Shown here: piece after piece, positions 20,550-30,107 of the stretch | How the letters are laid out: the number at the start of each line of letters is the position of its first letter | Numbering within the stretch: the first letter of the stretch is position 1 | Assembly (NCBI RefSeq): GCF_000347775.1 | Contig: NZ_APAT01000015.1 | Location: 1,054,001-1,118,000 of the forward strand | DNA: 64,000 bases | Origin: Marinobacter santoriniensis NKSG1 | GTDB lineage: Bacteria; Pseudomonadota; Gammaproteobacteria; Pseudomonadales; Oleiphilaceae | Direction: 5' to 3' | Made by a program: the position numbers and the translations under genes | The notes under the pieces: generated by a model | Seen by the model: only the letters and a program-made list of their open reading frames with translations | Told to the model about the DNA's origin: nothing | Databases searched by the model: none

Positions 20550-20649
20550 TCGTCACCTCCTTTCTTGTTGTTCCCGGAATTTTGCGACACACACACTTTT
20601 CCGGCATTGGCCGGGCGATCATTCGACGAAGGCACGGTGGCCAGACGTC

Positions 20650-20683
20650 GCTGTTAACTGTAATATCCGCGAAGGTTAACAGC
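20650..20683. promoter_or_regulatory. BirA-type biotin operator before bioA
   Basis: Perfect 9-bp inverted arms GCTGTTAAC (20650-20658) and GTTAACAGC (20675-20683) separated by 16 nt, centred about 56 nt before the bioA ATG. Arms and spacing match the known BirA consensus TTGTTAACC-N(14-16)-GGTTAACAA. Confidence 0.82.
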
Positions 20684-20722
20684 GCCCCATCAAGACGCCG
20701 AAAGAACAAGCGGAGACCCAGC

Positions 20723-22072
20723 ATGCGTAACGCCGACCTCGTCGCCCGAGACCTGAAATCTGTCTGGCATCCCTGTACCCAGATGAAGGACCACGAATCC
20801 ATCCCGCCGGTGCCCATCAAACGTGGCGAAGGCGTGTGGCTGGAGGATTTCGAGGGCAATCGCTTCATAGACGCCGTCAGCTCCTGGTGGGTCAACCTCT
20901 TCGGCCACGCCAACCCACGGATCAATGCCGCCATCCAGGAACAGATCGGACAGCTCGAGCATGTCATCCTGGCCGGGTTCACTCATGAACCCGTTGTAAA
21001 TCTTTCCGAACGGCTCATTGAAGTCACACCCGAGGGCCTGAGCAAATGCTTTTACGCAGACAACGGCTCATCGGCCATCGAAGCGGCCCTGAAGATGAGC
21101 TACCACTACTGGAAGAACCACGGCCGGCCGGGCAAGAAGAACTTCGTGAACCTGAGCAACAGCTACCACGGCGAGACGCTCGGTGCGCTCGCCCTCGGTG
21201 ACGTTGCCCTGTACAAGGACACTTACCAGCCGCTACTGATGGAAGTGCTGACCGCGCCCTCGCCCGATGCCTTCAACAAAGAACCCGGTGAAACCGACGA
21301 GGCCTACGCGCTGCGGCAATTCGAGGCCATGGAGAAACTGCTCGCAGAGAACCACGAGGAAATCTGTGCGGTCGTGGTGGAGCCGTTGATCCAGTGCGCC
21401 GGTGGCATGCGCATGCACCATCCGATCTACCACACCAAACTCCGGGAAGCGTGCGACCGTTATGGCGTGCACCTCATTGCTGATGAAATCGCCGTCGGCT
21501 TCGGACGCACCGGCACCCTTTTCGCCTGCGAACAGTCCGGCATCACTCCGGATTTCATGTGCCTGTCCAAGGGACTCACCGCCGGGTATCTGCCTCTATC
21601 GGTTGTACTCACCACCGATGACGTTTATAACGCTTTCTACGACGACTATGAGACGCTTCGGGCGTTTCTGCACAGCCACAGCTACACCGGCAACCCGATT
21701 GGTTGCGCCGTAGCCCTGGCGACCCTGGACATCTTCCGGGATGACAACGTGATCGAGAACAACCGCCGACTGGCCACCTGCATGGGTGAGTCCGTGGCAC
21801 ACCTGGCGGACCATCCCAACGTCGGCGACATTCGCCAGCACGGCATGACCCTGGCGGTCGAGATGGTCAAGGACAAGGCCAGCAAGACCCTGTTCCCATG
21901 GCAGGAACGCCGGGGCATGCGCGTCTTCAAGCATGCGCTGACCCGCGAGTCACTGCTCCGGCCGCTGGGCAACGTGGTCTACTTCATGCCGCCGTACGTC
22001 ATCACCGAGGAACAGATTCGTCATCTGGCCCAGGTCGCCACCGAAGGCATCGAAATCGCAGTGAGGGACTAA
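20723..22072 (+). CDS. bioA: Adenosylmethionine-8-amino-7-oxononanoate aminotransferase
   Basis: 449 aa PLP enzyme of biotin synthesis that converts KAPA to DAPA using SAM as amino donor. Class III aminotransferase features are the SSWWVNLFGHANPRI segment, ADNGSSAIEAALKM, IADEIAVGFGRTG and the PLP lysine in CLSKGLTAGYLPLS. CGGAGA lies before ATG 20723. The other bio genes are not adjacent; the BirA-type operator upstream places this lone gene in the biotin regulon. Ends 7 nt before rsmE. Confidence 0.95.
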   Translation: MRNADLVARDLKSVWHPCTQMKDHESIPPVPIKRGEGVWLEDFEGNRFIDAVSSWWVNLFGHANPRINAAIQEQIGQLEHVILAGFTHEPVVNLSERLIEVTPEGLSKCFYADNGSSAIEAALKMSYHYWKNHGRPGKKNFVNLSNSYHGETLGALALGDVALYKDTYQPLLMEVLTAPSPDAFNKEPGETDEAYALRQFEAMEKLLAENHEEICAVVVEPLIQCAGGMRMHHPIYHTKLREACDRYGVHLIADEIAVGFGRTGTLFACEQSGITPDFMCLSKGLTAGYLPLSVVLTTDDVYNAFYDDYETLRAFLHSHSYTGNPIGCAVALATLDIFRDDNVIENNRRLATCMGESVAHLADHPNVGDIRQHGMTLAVEMVKDKASKTLFPWQERRGMRVFKHALTRESLLRPLGNVVYFMPPYVITEEQIRHLAQVATEGIEIAVRD

Positions 22073-22079
22073 AGCTTCC

Positions 22080-22814
22080 ATGCGCATACCGCGGATCTAC
22101 ACCGATTCGGATCTGGCGGCAGGACACACCTGCCAACTCGACGACAACGCCGCCCAGCACGTAGGGCGAGTTCTCAGAATGCAGCCTGGCCAGGAACTGC
22201 AGCTGTTCAACGGCGACGGTCATGACTATCAGGCAACCATCGTCGAAGCCGGAAAAAAACAGGTCACCGTCGAGGTAACCGGAGACACGCCCAACGCAAC
22301 CGAGTCGCCGCTCCAGATCACCCTTGGCCAGACCCTCTCGAAGGGCGACCGGATGGACTATGCGGTCCAGAAGGCGGTAGAAATGGGCGTCACGCGCATT
22401 GTTCCTCTCACCACCGAGCGGTGCGACGTCAAACTCAAGGGCGACCGGGAAGACAAGCGCCTGCGTCACTGGCAGCAGGTCGCCATCAGCGCCGCCGAGC
22501 AGTGCGGTCGCGCCCGGGTACCGGACATCCTGCCGGTCATGACGCTGGAACAGTGGTTCGCAAAAGCCGAAACCTGCGACCTGAAACTGGTTCTCCATCA
22601 CCGGACGGAGAAAAGCCTCGATTCCCTGGCCAGGCCCGCCTCCGTCGCCCTGATGATCGGCCCGGAGGGTGGGCTAACGGCGGAAGAAATCGAAACGGCA
22701 GAGCATGCCGGCTTCCTGCCTGTCGCACTTGGCCCCCGGGTCTTGCGCACAGAGACGGCCCCAGTCGCCGCCATGGCCCTGTGCCAGTGGCTCTGGGGGG
22801 ACATCGGCGGTTAG
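22080..22814 (+). CDS. rsmE: 16S rRNA m3U1498 methyltransferase
   Basis: 244 aa SPOUT-family methyltransferase that methylates N3 of U1498 in 16S rRNA using SAM. N-terminal PUA-like part (RIPRIYTDSDL, GRVLRMQPGQELQLFNGDG) and C-terminal knot with MIGPEGGLTAEEIE and LGPRVLRTETAP. It follows bioA by 7 nt and is probably read from the same transcript, though the two functions are unrelated except for SAM use. Confidence 0.95.
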   Translation: MRIPRIYTDSDLAAGHTCQLDDNAAQHVGRVLRMQPGQELQLFNGDGHDYQATIVEAGKKQVTVEVTGDTPNATESPLQITLGQTLSKGDRMDYAVQKAVEMGVTRIVPLTTERCDVKLKGDREDKRLRHWQQVAISAAEQCGRARVPDILPVMTLEQWFAKAETCDLKLVLHHRTEKSLDSLARPASVALMIGPEGGLTAEEIETAEHAGFLPVALGPRVLRTETAPVAAMALCQWLWGDIGG

Positions 22815-22929
22815 GTCATACGACCGTGCCGCCGTCCCGTTTCGGCGACTCAGTCATTGACAGCCGGTGGCCCCATCAACATTATTCTTGTCTGACAAAA
22901 ATGCCGTGAACGGTCTTTCCCAGATCGGG

Positions 22930-23045
22930 GCGGAGAAGCGGCGTGACCGACCCGGAACTGTGCGGAGCCATGGATGGCGGAGCTCAAGCGCCACATGGAT
23001 GTGCCGCAAGGAGCGTGTTCTGGGGCGGTTACGCCGCTTCTCTGC
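22930..23045 (-). repeat. Hairpin repeat family A, copy 7
   Basis: 29-nt arms at 22930-22958 and 23017-23045 with four mismatches, the most decayed stem among the better copies. 58-nt core in reverse orientation; apical hairpins GCCATGGATGGC (22967-22978) and CACATGGATGTG (22992-23003). Begins 116 nt after the rsmE stop and ends 42 nt before the DUF445 gene, so it probably forms part of that leader. Confidence 0.85.
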
Positions 23046-23087
23046 ATGCGACCCGGCATAAAAACAAAGAACGAGTGCGAGTACCGG

Positions 23088-24323
23088 ATGACAAGCCTGC
23101 TGACGTCCCAAGAATTCTGGCAATACCTGAGTATTCCCGTCATCGCCGCCCTGATCGGCTGGTCCACCAACTGGCTGGCGATCAAGATGACCTTCTATCC
23201 GCTGGAATTCATCGGCAAACCGCCCCTGCTCGGCTGGCAGGGCATCATTCCGTCCAAAGCCCGGAAAATGGCGGCCATCAGCGTTGATGCCACCATTTCC
23301 AAGATTGGCACCGTCCAGGAAATCTTCCAGCAAATCGACCCGAAGGTGCTCGCCGCCCACATTGTCCATTCCGTCGAGCCACGGATCGAAGAATATGTGG
23401 ACGAACTCATGCTTCGGGAATACCCGACGTTCTGGGAAAACCTGCCGACATCGGCCCGCAAGATGGTGTACGACCGGGTTCGCAAATCCACGCCCCAACT
23501 GGTCGACAACCTGGTGGAAGACATCTCCGACAACATCGAAGACCTGCTCGACATCAAAGGCATGGTCATCGAGCGACTGGCCCGTGACAAACAGCTGCTG
23601 AACCGCATTTTCCTCGAATGCGGCGAGGTGGAATTCCGCTTCATCGTCAATTCCGGCCTCTACTTCGGTTTCCTGTTCGGCCTGATCCAGATGGCCGTGT
23701 GGTACATCTACCCGAGCTGGTGGGTGCTGCCCTTCTTCGGCCTGCTCGTCGGCTGGGCCACCAACTGGATCGCCCTGAACGTCATTTTCCGGCCGCTACA
23801 CGCCAAGAAAGTCGGGCCTTTCCGCATCCAGGGCCTGTTCCTCAAACGCCAGCCTGCCGTGGCAGAGTCCTTCTGCCACATTGTGACCCACGAAATCCTC
23901 ACCGTCGGCAACATCATCAATGCCATCCTCGAGGGGCCCAAGGGGGATCGCGCCAGGAACATGGTGAAGAAACACATCAAACCGCTGGTCGATGAAACCG
24001 CCGGCATGGGCAAGGCCCTGACCCAGATGGCCTTCGGACCGACCGGATTCGCTACCCTGAAAAACCAGGTCGGCGAAAAGGCCATCCAGATCTCCCAGAC
24101 GTCTTTCAATAACCCGGTGTTCGAACAGGACCGCGCCCGTGCCGTCGAATCCATCATGGTGGAACGCATGATTGCCCTGTCATCGGAAGAGTTCCAGGAT
24201 CTGCTGCGCCCCTGCTTCCAGGAAGATGAAATCAAGCTGATTCTCGTAGGCGCCTTCCTCGGCCTGGCGGCGGGCGTCTGCCAGCTTGTCTTCGTTTTCG
24301 GCGAAACGGCTTTCTCATTATAA
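23088..24323 (+). CDS. DUF445 family membrane protein
   Basis: 411 aa. Membrane segments occur at about residues 14-36, 188-210 and 212-232, with a last one at the C-terminus (LVGAFLGLAAGVCQLVFVF). The two halves share a repeated motif, GWSTNWLAI at 24-32 and GWATNWIAL at 222-230, each followed by a positively charged loop with a Pro, which points to an internal duplication. Function unknown. ATG 23088 (MTSLLTSQEF) is chosen; in-frame upstream starts fall inside the family A hairpin. Confidence 0.85.
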   Translation: MTSLLTSQEFWQYLSIPVIAALIGWSTNWLAIKMTFYPLEFIGKPPLLGWQGIIPSKARKMAAISVDATISKIGTVQEIFQQIDPKVLAAHIVHSVEPRIEEYVDELMLREYPTFWENLPTSARKMVYDRVRKSTPQLVDNLVEDISDNIEDLLDIKGMVIERLARDKQLLNRIFLECGEVEFRFIVNSGLYFGFLFGLIQMAVWYIYPSWWVLPFFGLLVGWATNWIALNVIFRPLHAKKVGPFRIQGLFLKRQPAVAESFCHIVTHEILTVGNIINAILEGPKGDRARNMVKKHIKPLVDETAGMGKALTQMAFGPTGFATLKNQVGEKAIQISQTSFNNPVFEQDRARAVESIMVERMIALSSEEFQDLLRPCFQEDEIKLILVGAFLGLAAGVCQLVFVFGETAFSL

Positions 24324-24426
24324 GTAGGTTCCGTTGCTTCCAGCGCTGTCCAAGTGCGAAACGTCCCACTATACTCTGCCGAGGGGATACGTACTTAACC
24401 GCGACTGATCGAACCGGAGGCAACGG

Positions 24427-25452
24427 ATGCCAGGCTTTCTCTCCTGGATATCAGGCTTTTTTTCCAGTGGACAAACCAGCGAACCGGCGCCTGAAACCCG
24501 GCTCTTCAATCCCGCCAGGGAGAATCCCGCCGAACAACCCCATTCCGATATGGAGCTGGCCACCCAGCTTGAGGAACATCTGTTCTGCTGGCTGCTTGAT
24601 TCTTCCCCTCAAACACTAAAGGCAGATATCGGCCATCGTCAGCAGGAACTGGCGACGCTGGACGAGCGCCTGCAATCGGGCGCGCTGGAGGAGTTGCCCC
24701 GTCAGCCACTCAGCCTTCCCATGCTGATGCGGGCCCTGTCGGATGAGACCACCGACCGCCAGAAACTGACCGATATTATCCTGAAAGATCCGGCCCTGAC
24801 CGACCAGCTTCTGCAGGTTGCTAACAGCCCGTATTTCCGACCCGGGGAACACGCGATCGAATCAGTGGACCAGGCGGTATTTGTGCTCGGCATCGACGGC
24901 ATCCGGAACGTCATCGCTGCGGCCGTCATGCGGCCGATGATGGCGGCGCGAAACAGTCGCGAAGCGCTGTTCGCGCAACGCTGCTGGCGTTGGGGGTTGA
25001 GCTGTGGACGGGCCGCGGAAATGGTTGCACGGCTTCAGGGCGCCGACCCCAGCGCCCATTTCATGACCGGACTGCTTCCGTCGCTGGCCTATCTCACCCT
25101 GCGCCGGGAGCTCAACCGCATCTGCCGCACCAGCGCCTCCGGCGCAGAACCGGAGCCCGCCCTGATCCGTCAGGTCACGGCCCGCTACCAGTGGACGACC
25201 TGTCAGTTACTGGCCAACGAATGGGCCCTGCCACCCAAATACCATGCGCTGCTGATGTCGGCTGAGCGGCCTTCACCGCGCCAGGTCCACACACCGTTAA
25301 CCGACGGCATGGTGCTGGCCAGTCGTGAAGTGCTCCGGCACGCCCACCAGAGAAACCTGGCCGAAGAGGATCTGCCCAAACTGGTTCTGCTCAATGCAGA
25401 GCAGATCGGGCAGGTTCGTAAAGCACTGCGCCGAATGCTTCAGAACGGCTAG
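24427..25452 (+). CDS. HDOD domain protein
   Basis: 341 aa soluble protein. The central HDOD domain (about residues 90-290), a degenerate HD-like output domain, shows LPMLMRAL, ILKDPALTDQLLQVANSPYF and the ALFAQRCWRWGLSCGRAAEM region. There is no receiver, GGDEF or EAL domain attached. Such proteins act in signal transduction, but the partner is unknown here. ACCGGAGG precedes the ATG. The stop overlaps the convergent YihY gene by 4 nt. Confidence 0.85.
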   Translation: MPGFLSWISGFFSSGQTSEPAPETRLFNPARENPAEQPHSDMELATQLEEHLFCWLLDSSPQTLKADIGHRQQELATLDERLQSGALEELPRQPLSLPMLMRALSDETTDRQKLTDIILKDPALTDQLLQVANSPYFRPGEHAIESVDQAVFVLGIDGIRNVIAAAVMRPMMAARNSREALFAQRCWRWGLSCGRAAEMVARLQGADPSAHFMTGLLPSLAYLTLRRELNRICRTSASGAEPEPALIRQVTARYQWTTCQLLANEWALPPKYHALLMSAERPSPRQVHTPLTDGMVLASREVLRHAHQRNLAEEDLPKLVLLNAEQIGQVRKALRRMLQNG

Positions 25453-26765
25453 ACCTTCTGAGGTATCCCGTCCCTCAACAACGACGCCAGGGTTTCGGAA
25501 TCGTAGCCACGGACATCCGACATCAGATCGGGCGGCAGTATGGACGGCAACCGGTCTACAACCCGGTCCTCGTCTTCGCGCACCACCGACAGGATATCGC
25601 CAACGCTGATCAGATCCAGCGCTCGCCCCGGAACCAGCTGATCGCCCTGGCCGCCGGCCAGGGTCAGGATACCCGCGCGGATAAGTTTGTCACTGACGGT
25701 CCTGGTAACCTCACCCGGCACCCTCAAGGCCTGCTCCAGTGCTTCCTGCTGCGGCGCAGCGCGACCCTCACTGAAGGGTTTTGCCACCATCCACATCAGC
25801 ACCAGCGCAACTTTTTCCTGGAGTTCCGGCGCCATCTGGACACGGCTACGCTTGGCCACCGAACCGGGATTCTGCAAGTAGAAAGCAAGACTGGCGCCCA
25901 GCAACAGCACCATCCAGTTCATGTAGATCCAGATCAGCAGGATGATGCCGATCGCGAAACTGGAATAGATGGCCGCGTACTTTGAAGAACCAGCAACAAA
26001 AGACGCGAACAGCATGCCTCCCGCCTGCCATGAGATGCCGGCCACCAGACCTGCAATGAATGCATAGCGAAGTTTGACCCGGGTGTTGGGAATGAACACA
26101 TAGACGAAGGTGAACGCACCGACCACCAGGAAAAACGGGGTAAACCGGCTGACTGCCAGGATAAGGGAACCGAACGGCTCGATCGCCATCAGGGTCTGGA
26201 CCATGTCGGAGGAGAAAATGGTCGCGGTAATCCCGATGGCGGACACCATCAGCAGAGGCCCCACCATGATCACGCTGAGGTAATTGCTGAAACGCTGGGA
26301 CAGCGAGCGCATGTCCGGCACGCGCCAGATCATGTTGAAAGACCGCTCGATCTTCTGGACCAGCGAGATCACGGTATAAACCAGCAGGGCCAGCCCGACG
26401 GAACCCAGGACCCCCACCTTCATGTTGTCCACGAAGCCCAGAATCTTCTCGGCAAGGTCCACCCCTTCCGGCCCCATTGGCTGAAAGAACTGAAACAGGA
26501 AAGGCTCCATGCGCTGGTGAACCCCCATCGCCTTGAGCACGGAAAAGCTCAAAGCCAGCAGGGGCACGATGCTGAGCAGCGTGGTGTACACCAGGCTCAT
26601 GGCGTGCAGGGTCAACTGGCCGCTGATCACATCGCGGACCAATGCGTAGGCCGACCGTCCGACCTTGTACAGCCAGGTCCACGGCCAGCGCTGGGGCGGA
26701 TTGGGGTTCGCGAGTATCCAGTCTTCGGCCGCCTGCAGCCGCTCTTTTAATTGGAATGAAGCCAC
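25449..26765 (-). CDS. YihY/BrkB family inner-membrane protein
   Basis: 438 aa. About six membrane segments fill residues 45-320, in the order expected for the YihY/UPF0761 family (old RNase BN name is a misannotation). Typical segments are LVYTTLLSIVPLLALSFS and FRVPD-like LIWRVPDMRSLSQR. A long soluble C-terminal extension of about 120 residues follows the membrane part. The start appears to be GTG (26765-26763) with a weak ribosome site. Function not established; transport or envelope role is only a guess. Confidence 0.85.
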   Translation of the reverse strand: MASFQLKERLQAAEDWILANPNPPQRWPWTWLYKVGRSAYALVRDVISGQLTLHAMSLVYTTLLSIVPLLALSFSVLKAMGVHQRMEPFLFQFFQPMGPEGVDLAEKILGFVDNMKVGVLGSVGLALLVYTVISLVQKIERSFNMIWRVPDMRSLSQRFSNYLSVIMVGPLLMVSAIGITATIFSSDMVQTLMAIEPFGSLILAVSRFTPFFLVVGAFTFVYVFIPNTRVKLRYAFIAGLVAGISWQAGGMLFASFVAGSSKYAAIYSSFAIGIILLIWIYMNWMVLLLGASLAFYLQNPGSVAKRSRVQMAPELQEKVALVLMWMVAKPFSEGRAAPQQEALEQALRVPGEVTRTVSDKLIRAGILTLAGGQGDQLVPGRALDLISVGDILSVVREDEDRVVDRLPSILPPDLMSDVRGYDSETLASLLRDGIPQKV

Positions 26766-26962
26766 TTGAGGTCCCGTTTCCAGTGATTTTGCTCAGTTTA
26801 TCAGCGATCTAGATCAACGCTACACAGTATGGCCCATCGTCGCCGGTTTGCGAGCGCAAACAGCTCAATATAACCATATGAGCTTTAATTACTTCCGCTT
26901 ATAACCAGCTTTCTGTATAAAACGAACCCACATTCAACATTTGCCAAACACGGGTTTTTGAT

Positions 26963-28222
26963 ATGCGCCTCAAGACGGTTCTGGCCATTGCCACCGCCAG
27001 CGTGATGCTGCCCACAGCAGCCTTCGCGACCAACGGCTATTTCAGTCACGGCTATGGCACGATCAACAAAGGTATGGCGGGTGCTGGCACCGCGCTCTCC
27101 CAGGACAGCATCGCCGCCGCCACCAATCCGGCGGGCATGGCGTTCGTCGGCGACCGGATCGACGGCGGTCTTGAGCTCTTCTCCCCCCGCCGGGAATACT
27201 CCGTCGAGGGCGGCCCCTCCGGTCAGCCGCCGCAGGGAACCTTCTATCTTCAACCCGGCACCTACAAAAGCGACTCGAACGTTTTCGCGATTCCCCACTT
27301 CGGCATCAATCACCAGCTGGATGACCGAAACACAGTGGGCGTGTCCGTGTTCGCCAACGGCGGCATGAACACCGACTATTCCGGCGAGAAAGGCGGGCCC
27401 TTCTATGGGGGCGACACCGGCGTGAACCTGGAGCAGCTGTTCATTGCCCCGACCTGGACCTGGAAGTTTTCCGATAACCAGGCTTTTGGTTTTTCACCCG
27501 TCATTGCCTACCAGCGCTTCGAAGCCAAGGGGCTTCAGAAATTTGCGCCCTTCTCGTCGGATCCGGATGCCCTGAGCAACAATGGCACCGATGACGCCTG
27601 GGGCTATGGCTTCCAGATCGGCTGGCAGGGGCAGATCACCGAGCATCTGCGCGGTGGCCTGAGCTGGCGCAACATCCTCGAAATGAATGAGTTCGACAAA
27701 TACCGCGGCCTTTTCGCCGAACAGGGTGATTTCGACATTCCCCAGATGTTCAATGCCGGGCTGGCGTGGTCAGGCATCGAGGATCACTGGATCGTGCTGG
27801 ATGTCCAGCGCATCGAGTACAGCGACATCAACAGCGTGGGCAACCCGATGATGCCGCTGACACCGGGTTCACTGGGTACCGATCAGGGGCCAGGCTTCGG
27901 CTGGAACGACATGACCATCGTCAAGCTGGGATGGCAGTGGCAGCAAACGCCGGCTCAGGCATGGCGCGCCGGTGTCAGCTACGGCGAGCAACCGATCTCC
28001 GAAGACAACGTTCTGTTCAACGTCCTCGCACCGGGCGTTCAGGAATGGCACTTCACCGGCGGGTTTACCCGAACCCTGAGCAATGGTCTGGAAGTGTCCG
28101 GCATGGCTTTCTATTCCCCGGAAAAATCCGTCAAGGGCGAAAACCCGCTCGGTCCGGGCCAGGACATTGAACTGAGCATGCACCAGTTTGGCGTATCCGC
28201 CAGCCTGGGCTGGCGGTACTGA
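26963..28222 (+). CDS. OmpP1/FadL/TodX family outer-membrane channel
   Basis: 419 aa. Signal peptide to about residue 22 (ASVMLPTAAFA/TNGYF), then the FadL-family hatch start NGYFSHGYGTINKGMAGAGTA and the NPAGMA motif. The C-terminus ends in an aromatic residue pattern (SLGWRY), typical of outer-membrane beta barrels. Family members take up long-chain fatty acids or hydrophobic compounds; the ligand cannot be told from sequence. Single gene with a 197-nt divergent region from the YihY gene. Confidence 0.9.
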   Translation: MRLKTVLAIATASVMLPTAAFATNGYFSHGYGTINKGMAGAGTALSQDSIAAATNPAGMAFVGDRIDGGLELFSPRREYSVEGGPSGQPPQGTFYLQPGTYKSDSNVFAIPHFGINHQLDDRNTVGVSVFANGGMNTDYSGEKGGPFYGGDTGVNLEQLFIAPTWTWKFSDNQAFGFSPVIAYQRFEAKGLQKFAPFSSDPDALSNNGTDDAWGYGFQIGWQGQITEHLRGGLSWRNILEMNEFDKYRGLFAEQGDFDIPQMFNAGLAWSGIEDHWIVLDVQRIEYSDINSVGNPMMPLTPGSLGTDQGPGFGWNDMTIVKLGWQWQQTPAQAWRAGVSYGEQPISEDNVLFNVLAPGVQEWHFTGGFTRTLSNGLEVSGMAFYSPEKSVKGENPLGPGQDIELSMHQFGVSASLGWRY

Positions 28223-28232
28223 ACAACGAATC

Positions 28233-29162
28233 TCAGGATGACAGATTCGTCGCCGTAATCTCCACAATCCGCTGCCTCGCCTCCCGGCTGGCCCAGGCTG
28301 AGTGAGGGGTGACGATCAGATTGGGGATGTCGTCAGCCAGTAGCGGATTGCCATGGCGCGGCGGCTCCTCGGTCAGCACATCGAAGCCGGCGCCACCGAT
28401 GGTGCCGGCCCTCAAGGCATCCGCCAACGCCTGTTCATCCACCAGACCACCGCGGCTGGTGTTGATGATCAGGGCATCCTTTTTCATCATTTCGAGCTCC
28501 CGCTTGCCGATCAGGTTCCGCGTCTCGTCGGTCAGCAGGCAGTGGAGTGACAGCACATCCACCTGCGGCAGCAGCTCATCCAGCGGAATCCGTGGGTAGC
28601 CATCCACCTCACCGGCATCCTGCCCGGGGCGGGCACCGAGCAGGATATTCATACCAAAGGCTTTGGCACGTTCCACGACGCCCTGCCCCAGATCGCCATA
28701 GCCGACCACCCCGAGTGTCCGCCCTTCCAGTTCAAGAATCGGATGATCCATCAAACAGAACATGTCGCTCCTGGCCCAGCGCCCGGCTCGCACGTCCCGA
28801 TCGTAGTCCAGAAGACGGGTTGCCAACGCCAGCATCAGTGCCAGGGTGTGCTGGGCGACGGTGGAGCGGCCGTAGTGGGTTACGTTCAGAACCCGGATGC
28901 CATGCGCTTTTGCAGCCGCCTGATCGATGTTGTTGAGCCCGGTCGCGACTACTGCAATGGTCTTGAGTTCCGGGCAGGCTTCGAAGTGCTCCCGAGTCAG
29001 CACGACCTTGTTGACCAGCACGGTATCGAACCCCCGTATGCGCTCCAGCACCTGATCCGGTGAGGTCCGGTCGTATTTTTTCAGTCCGCCCGTTGCGGTT
29101 TCAATGGAGGACAGATCGACATCGCCACCCAGTGTGCTAGCGTCAAGGAATACCGCTTTCAT
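28233..29162 (-). CDS. D-2-hydroxyacid dehydrogenase (glycerate/hydroxypyruvate type)
   Basis: 309 aa NAD(P)-dependent enzyme. The Rossmann loop reads VVGYGDLGQGV; catalytic Arg, Glu and His lie in NTSRGGLVDEQAL, LTEEPP and TPHSAWAS. Overall pattern is closest to glycerate dehydrogenase/hydroxypyruvate reductase, but the substrate is inferred. Ends 10 nt from the convergent FadL-family gene. Divergent from tpm. Confidence 0.88.
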   Translation of the reverse strand: MKAVFLDASTLGGDVDLSSIETATGGLKKYDRTSPDQVLERIRGFDTVLVNKVVLTREHFEACPELKTIAVVATGLNNIDQAAAKAHGIRVLNVTHYGRSTVAQHTLALMLALATRLLDYDRDVRAGRWARSDMFCLMDHPILELEGRTLGVVGYGDLGQGVVERAKAFGMNILLGARPGQDAGEVDGYPRIPLDELLPQVDVLSLHCLLTDETRNLIGKRELEMMKKDALIINTSRGGLVDEQALADALRAGTIGGAGFDVLTEEPPRHGNPLLADDIPNLIVTPHSAWASREARQRIVEITATNLSS

Positions 29163-29239
29163 GCTTTTCTCCTAACTCAAGAAGGCTACAGATTAAGGTA
29201 GACTGGAGAAAACGTCCAAATCCCGTGGAGGAACCGTCT

Positions 29240-29893
29240 GTGGAACACGAATTCTGGCATGAACGCTGGGCGAAGAAGGAAATCGGCTTCCATGAAGGAA
29301 CCGTCAACCAGTACCTGCACGATCACTGGCCGGACCTGGCTGGCAAAGGCAGCGATGGGGTATTCGTCCCGCTGTGCGGAAAGGCCAGGGACATCTGGTG
29401 GCTGCATGACCGGTGCCACCCTGTTCTGGGCGTCGAGTTAAGCGAGATCGCCTGCAAGGATTTCTTCGAGGAGTCCGGGGAAAAGGCAAAAGTGCATCCC
29501 GGAGAGCCGTTTACCCGATTTGTCCATGACGATCTGGAGATCTGGTGCGGCGACTTTTTCCAGCTGGTCCCCGACGATCTCAAGCACGTCCGTCTGGTTT
29601 ACGATCGCGCCGCGCTGATTGCGCTGCCTCCCTCCATGCGTCAGAAATACGTGGAGCACCTTACGACCATTATCCCCGACGGAACCCGGATTCTGCTGAT
29701 CACCCTGGACTACGACACCGAAATCAAGGGACCGCCGTTCAACGTCAGCAACGACGAAGTACAGGAGTTGTACGGGCTCGACTACGACATCGAGCACATT
29801 CTCACCAACACGCTCGCGAAGGATCATCCGTTTGCCAAGCGACGGGGTCTGGAGGGCGCTTCGGAGAGTGTGTTCCGGTTGACCAAGCTTTGA
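29240..29893 (+). CDS. tpm: Thiopurine S-methyltransferase
   Basis: 217 aa SAM-dependent methyltransferase of the TPMT family, which in bacteria methylates thiopurines and tellurite or selenite species. Seen: WHERWAKKEIGFHEG start, SAM loop VPLCGKARDIWWL, and YDRAALIALPPSMRQKY. The start is the GTG at 29240 (coding VEHEFWHERW) with GGAGG 8 nt upstream; this gives the usual family length. A short hairpin follows at 29901-29927, then two family B repeats. Confidence 0.94.
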   Translation: MEHEFWHERWAKKEIGFHEGTVNQYLHDHWPDLAGKGSDGVFVPLCGKARDIWWLHDRCHPVLGVELSEIACKDFFEESGEKAKVHPGEPFTRFVHDDLEIWCGDFFQLVPDDLKHVRLVYDRAALIALPPSMRQKYVEHLTTIIPDGTRILLITLDYDTEIKGPPFNVSNDEVQELYGLDYDIEHILTNTLAKDHPFAKRRGLEGASESVFRLTKL

Positions 29894-29900
29894 GTTCTGT

Positions 29901-29927
29901 GACTCCCAGACTGATGGATTGGGAGTC
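29901..29927 (+). terminator. Hairpin after tpm
   Basis: GACTCCCA (29901-29908) pairs with TGGGAGTC (29920-29927), 8 nt after the tpm stop. A short TT only follows, so termination strength is uncertain. Confidence 0.5.
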
Positions 29928-29941
29928 TTGGCGGGCGACGA

Positions 29942-30020
29942 GTGGGGGTGTCTTCCAAGAAATGCTCGAATAAACTCGCTTCGCTCAGACAGTCGATCAT
30001 TTCTTGGAAGACACCCCCAC
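29942..30020 (+). repeat. Hairpin repeat family B, copy 1
   Basis: Perfect 23-bp arms at 29942-29964 and 29998-30020 enclose a 33-nt loop. The loop carries AACTCGCTTCGCTCAGACA, shared with copy 2 on the other strand, while the arms differ between the copies. Inner TCGA/TCGA can extend the stem. Confidence 0.88.
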
Positions 30021-30107
30021 CCGTTCCCGCCTCGGCAGACCTCTTGGGTGCCGCCGCTCTCCGGGCCGAGTTGCAAGACATTTCTGCTGAGTCTGATCGG
30101 AGTGTAT

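Noticed and set aside
22930..23045. Integron attC site or REP/REPIN element
   Set aside because: No GTTRRRY/RYYYAAC boxes, no integrase or REP transposase in the window, and the conserved and variable parts are reversed compared with REP elements.
26806..26819. FNR-like box (TTGAT-CTAG-ATCGC on minus) before the YihY gene
   Set aside because: Two of the ten conserved positions fail and there is no anaerobic link to the gene, so chance is likely.
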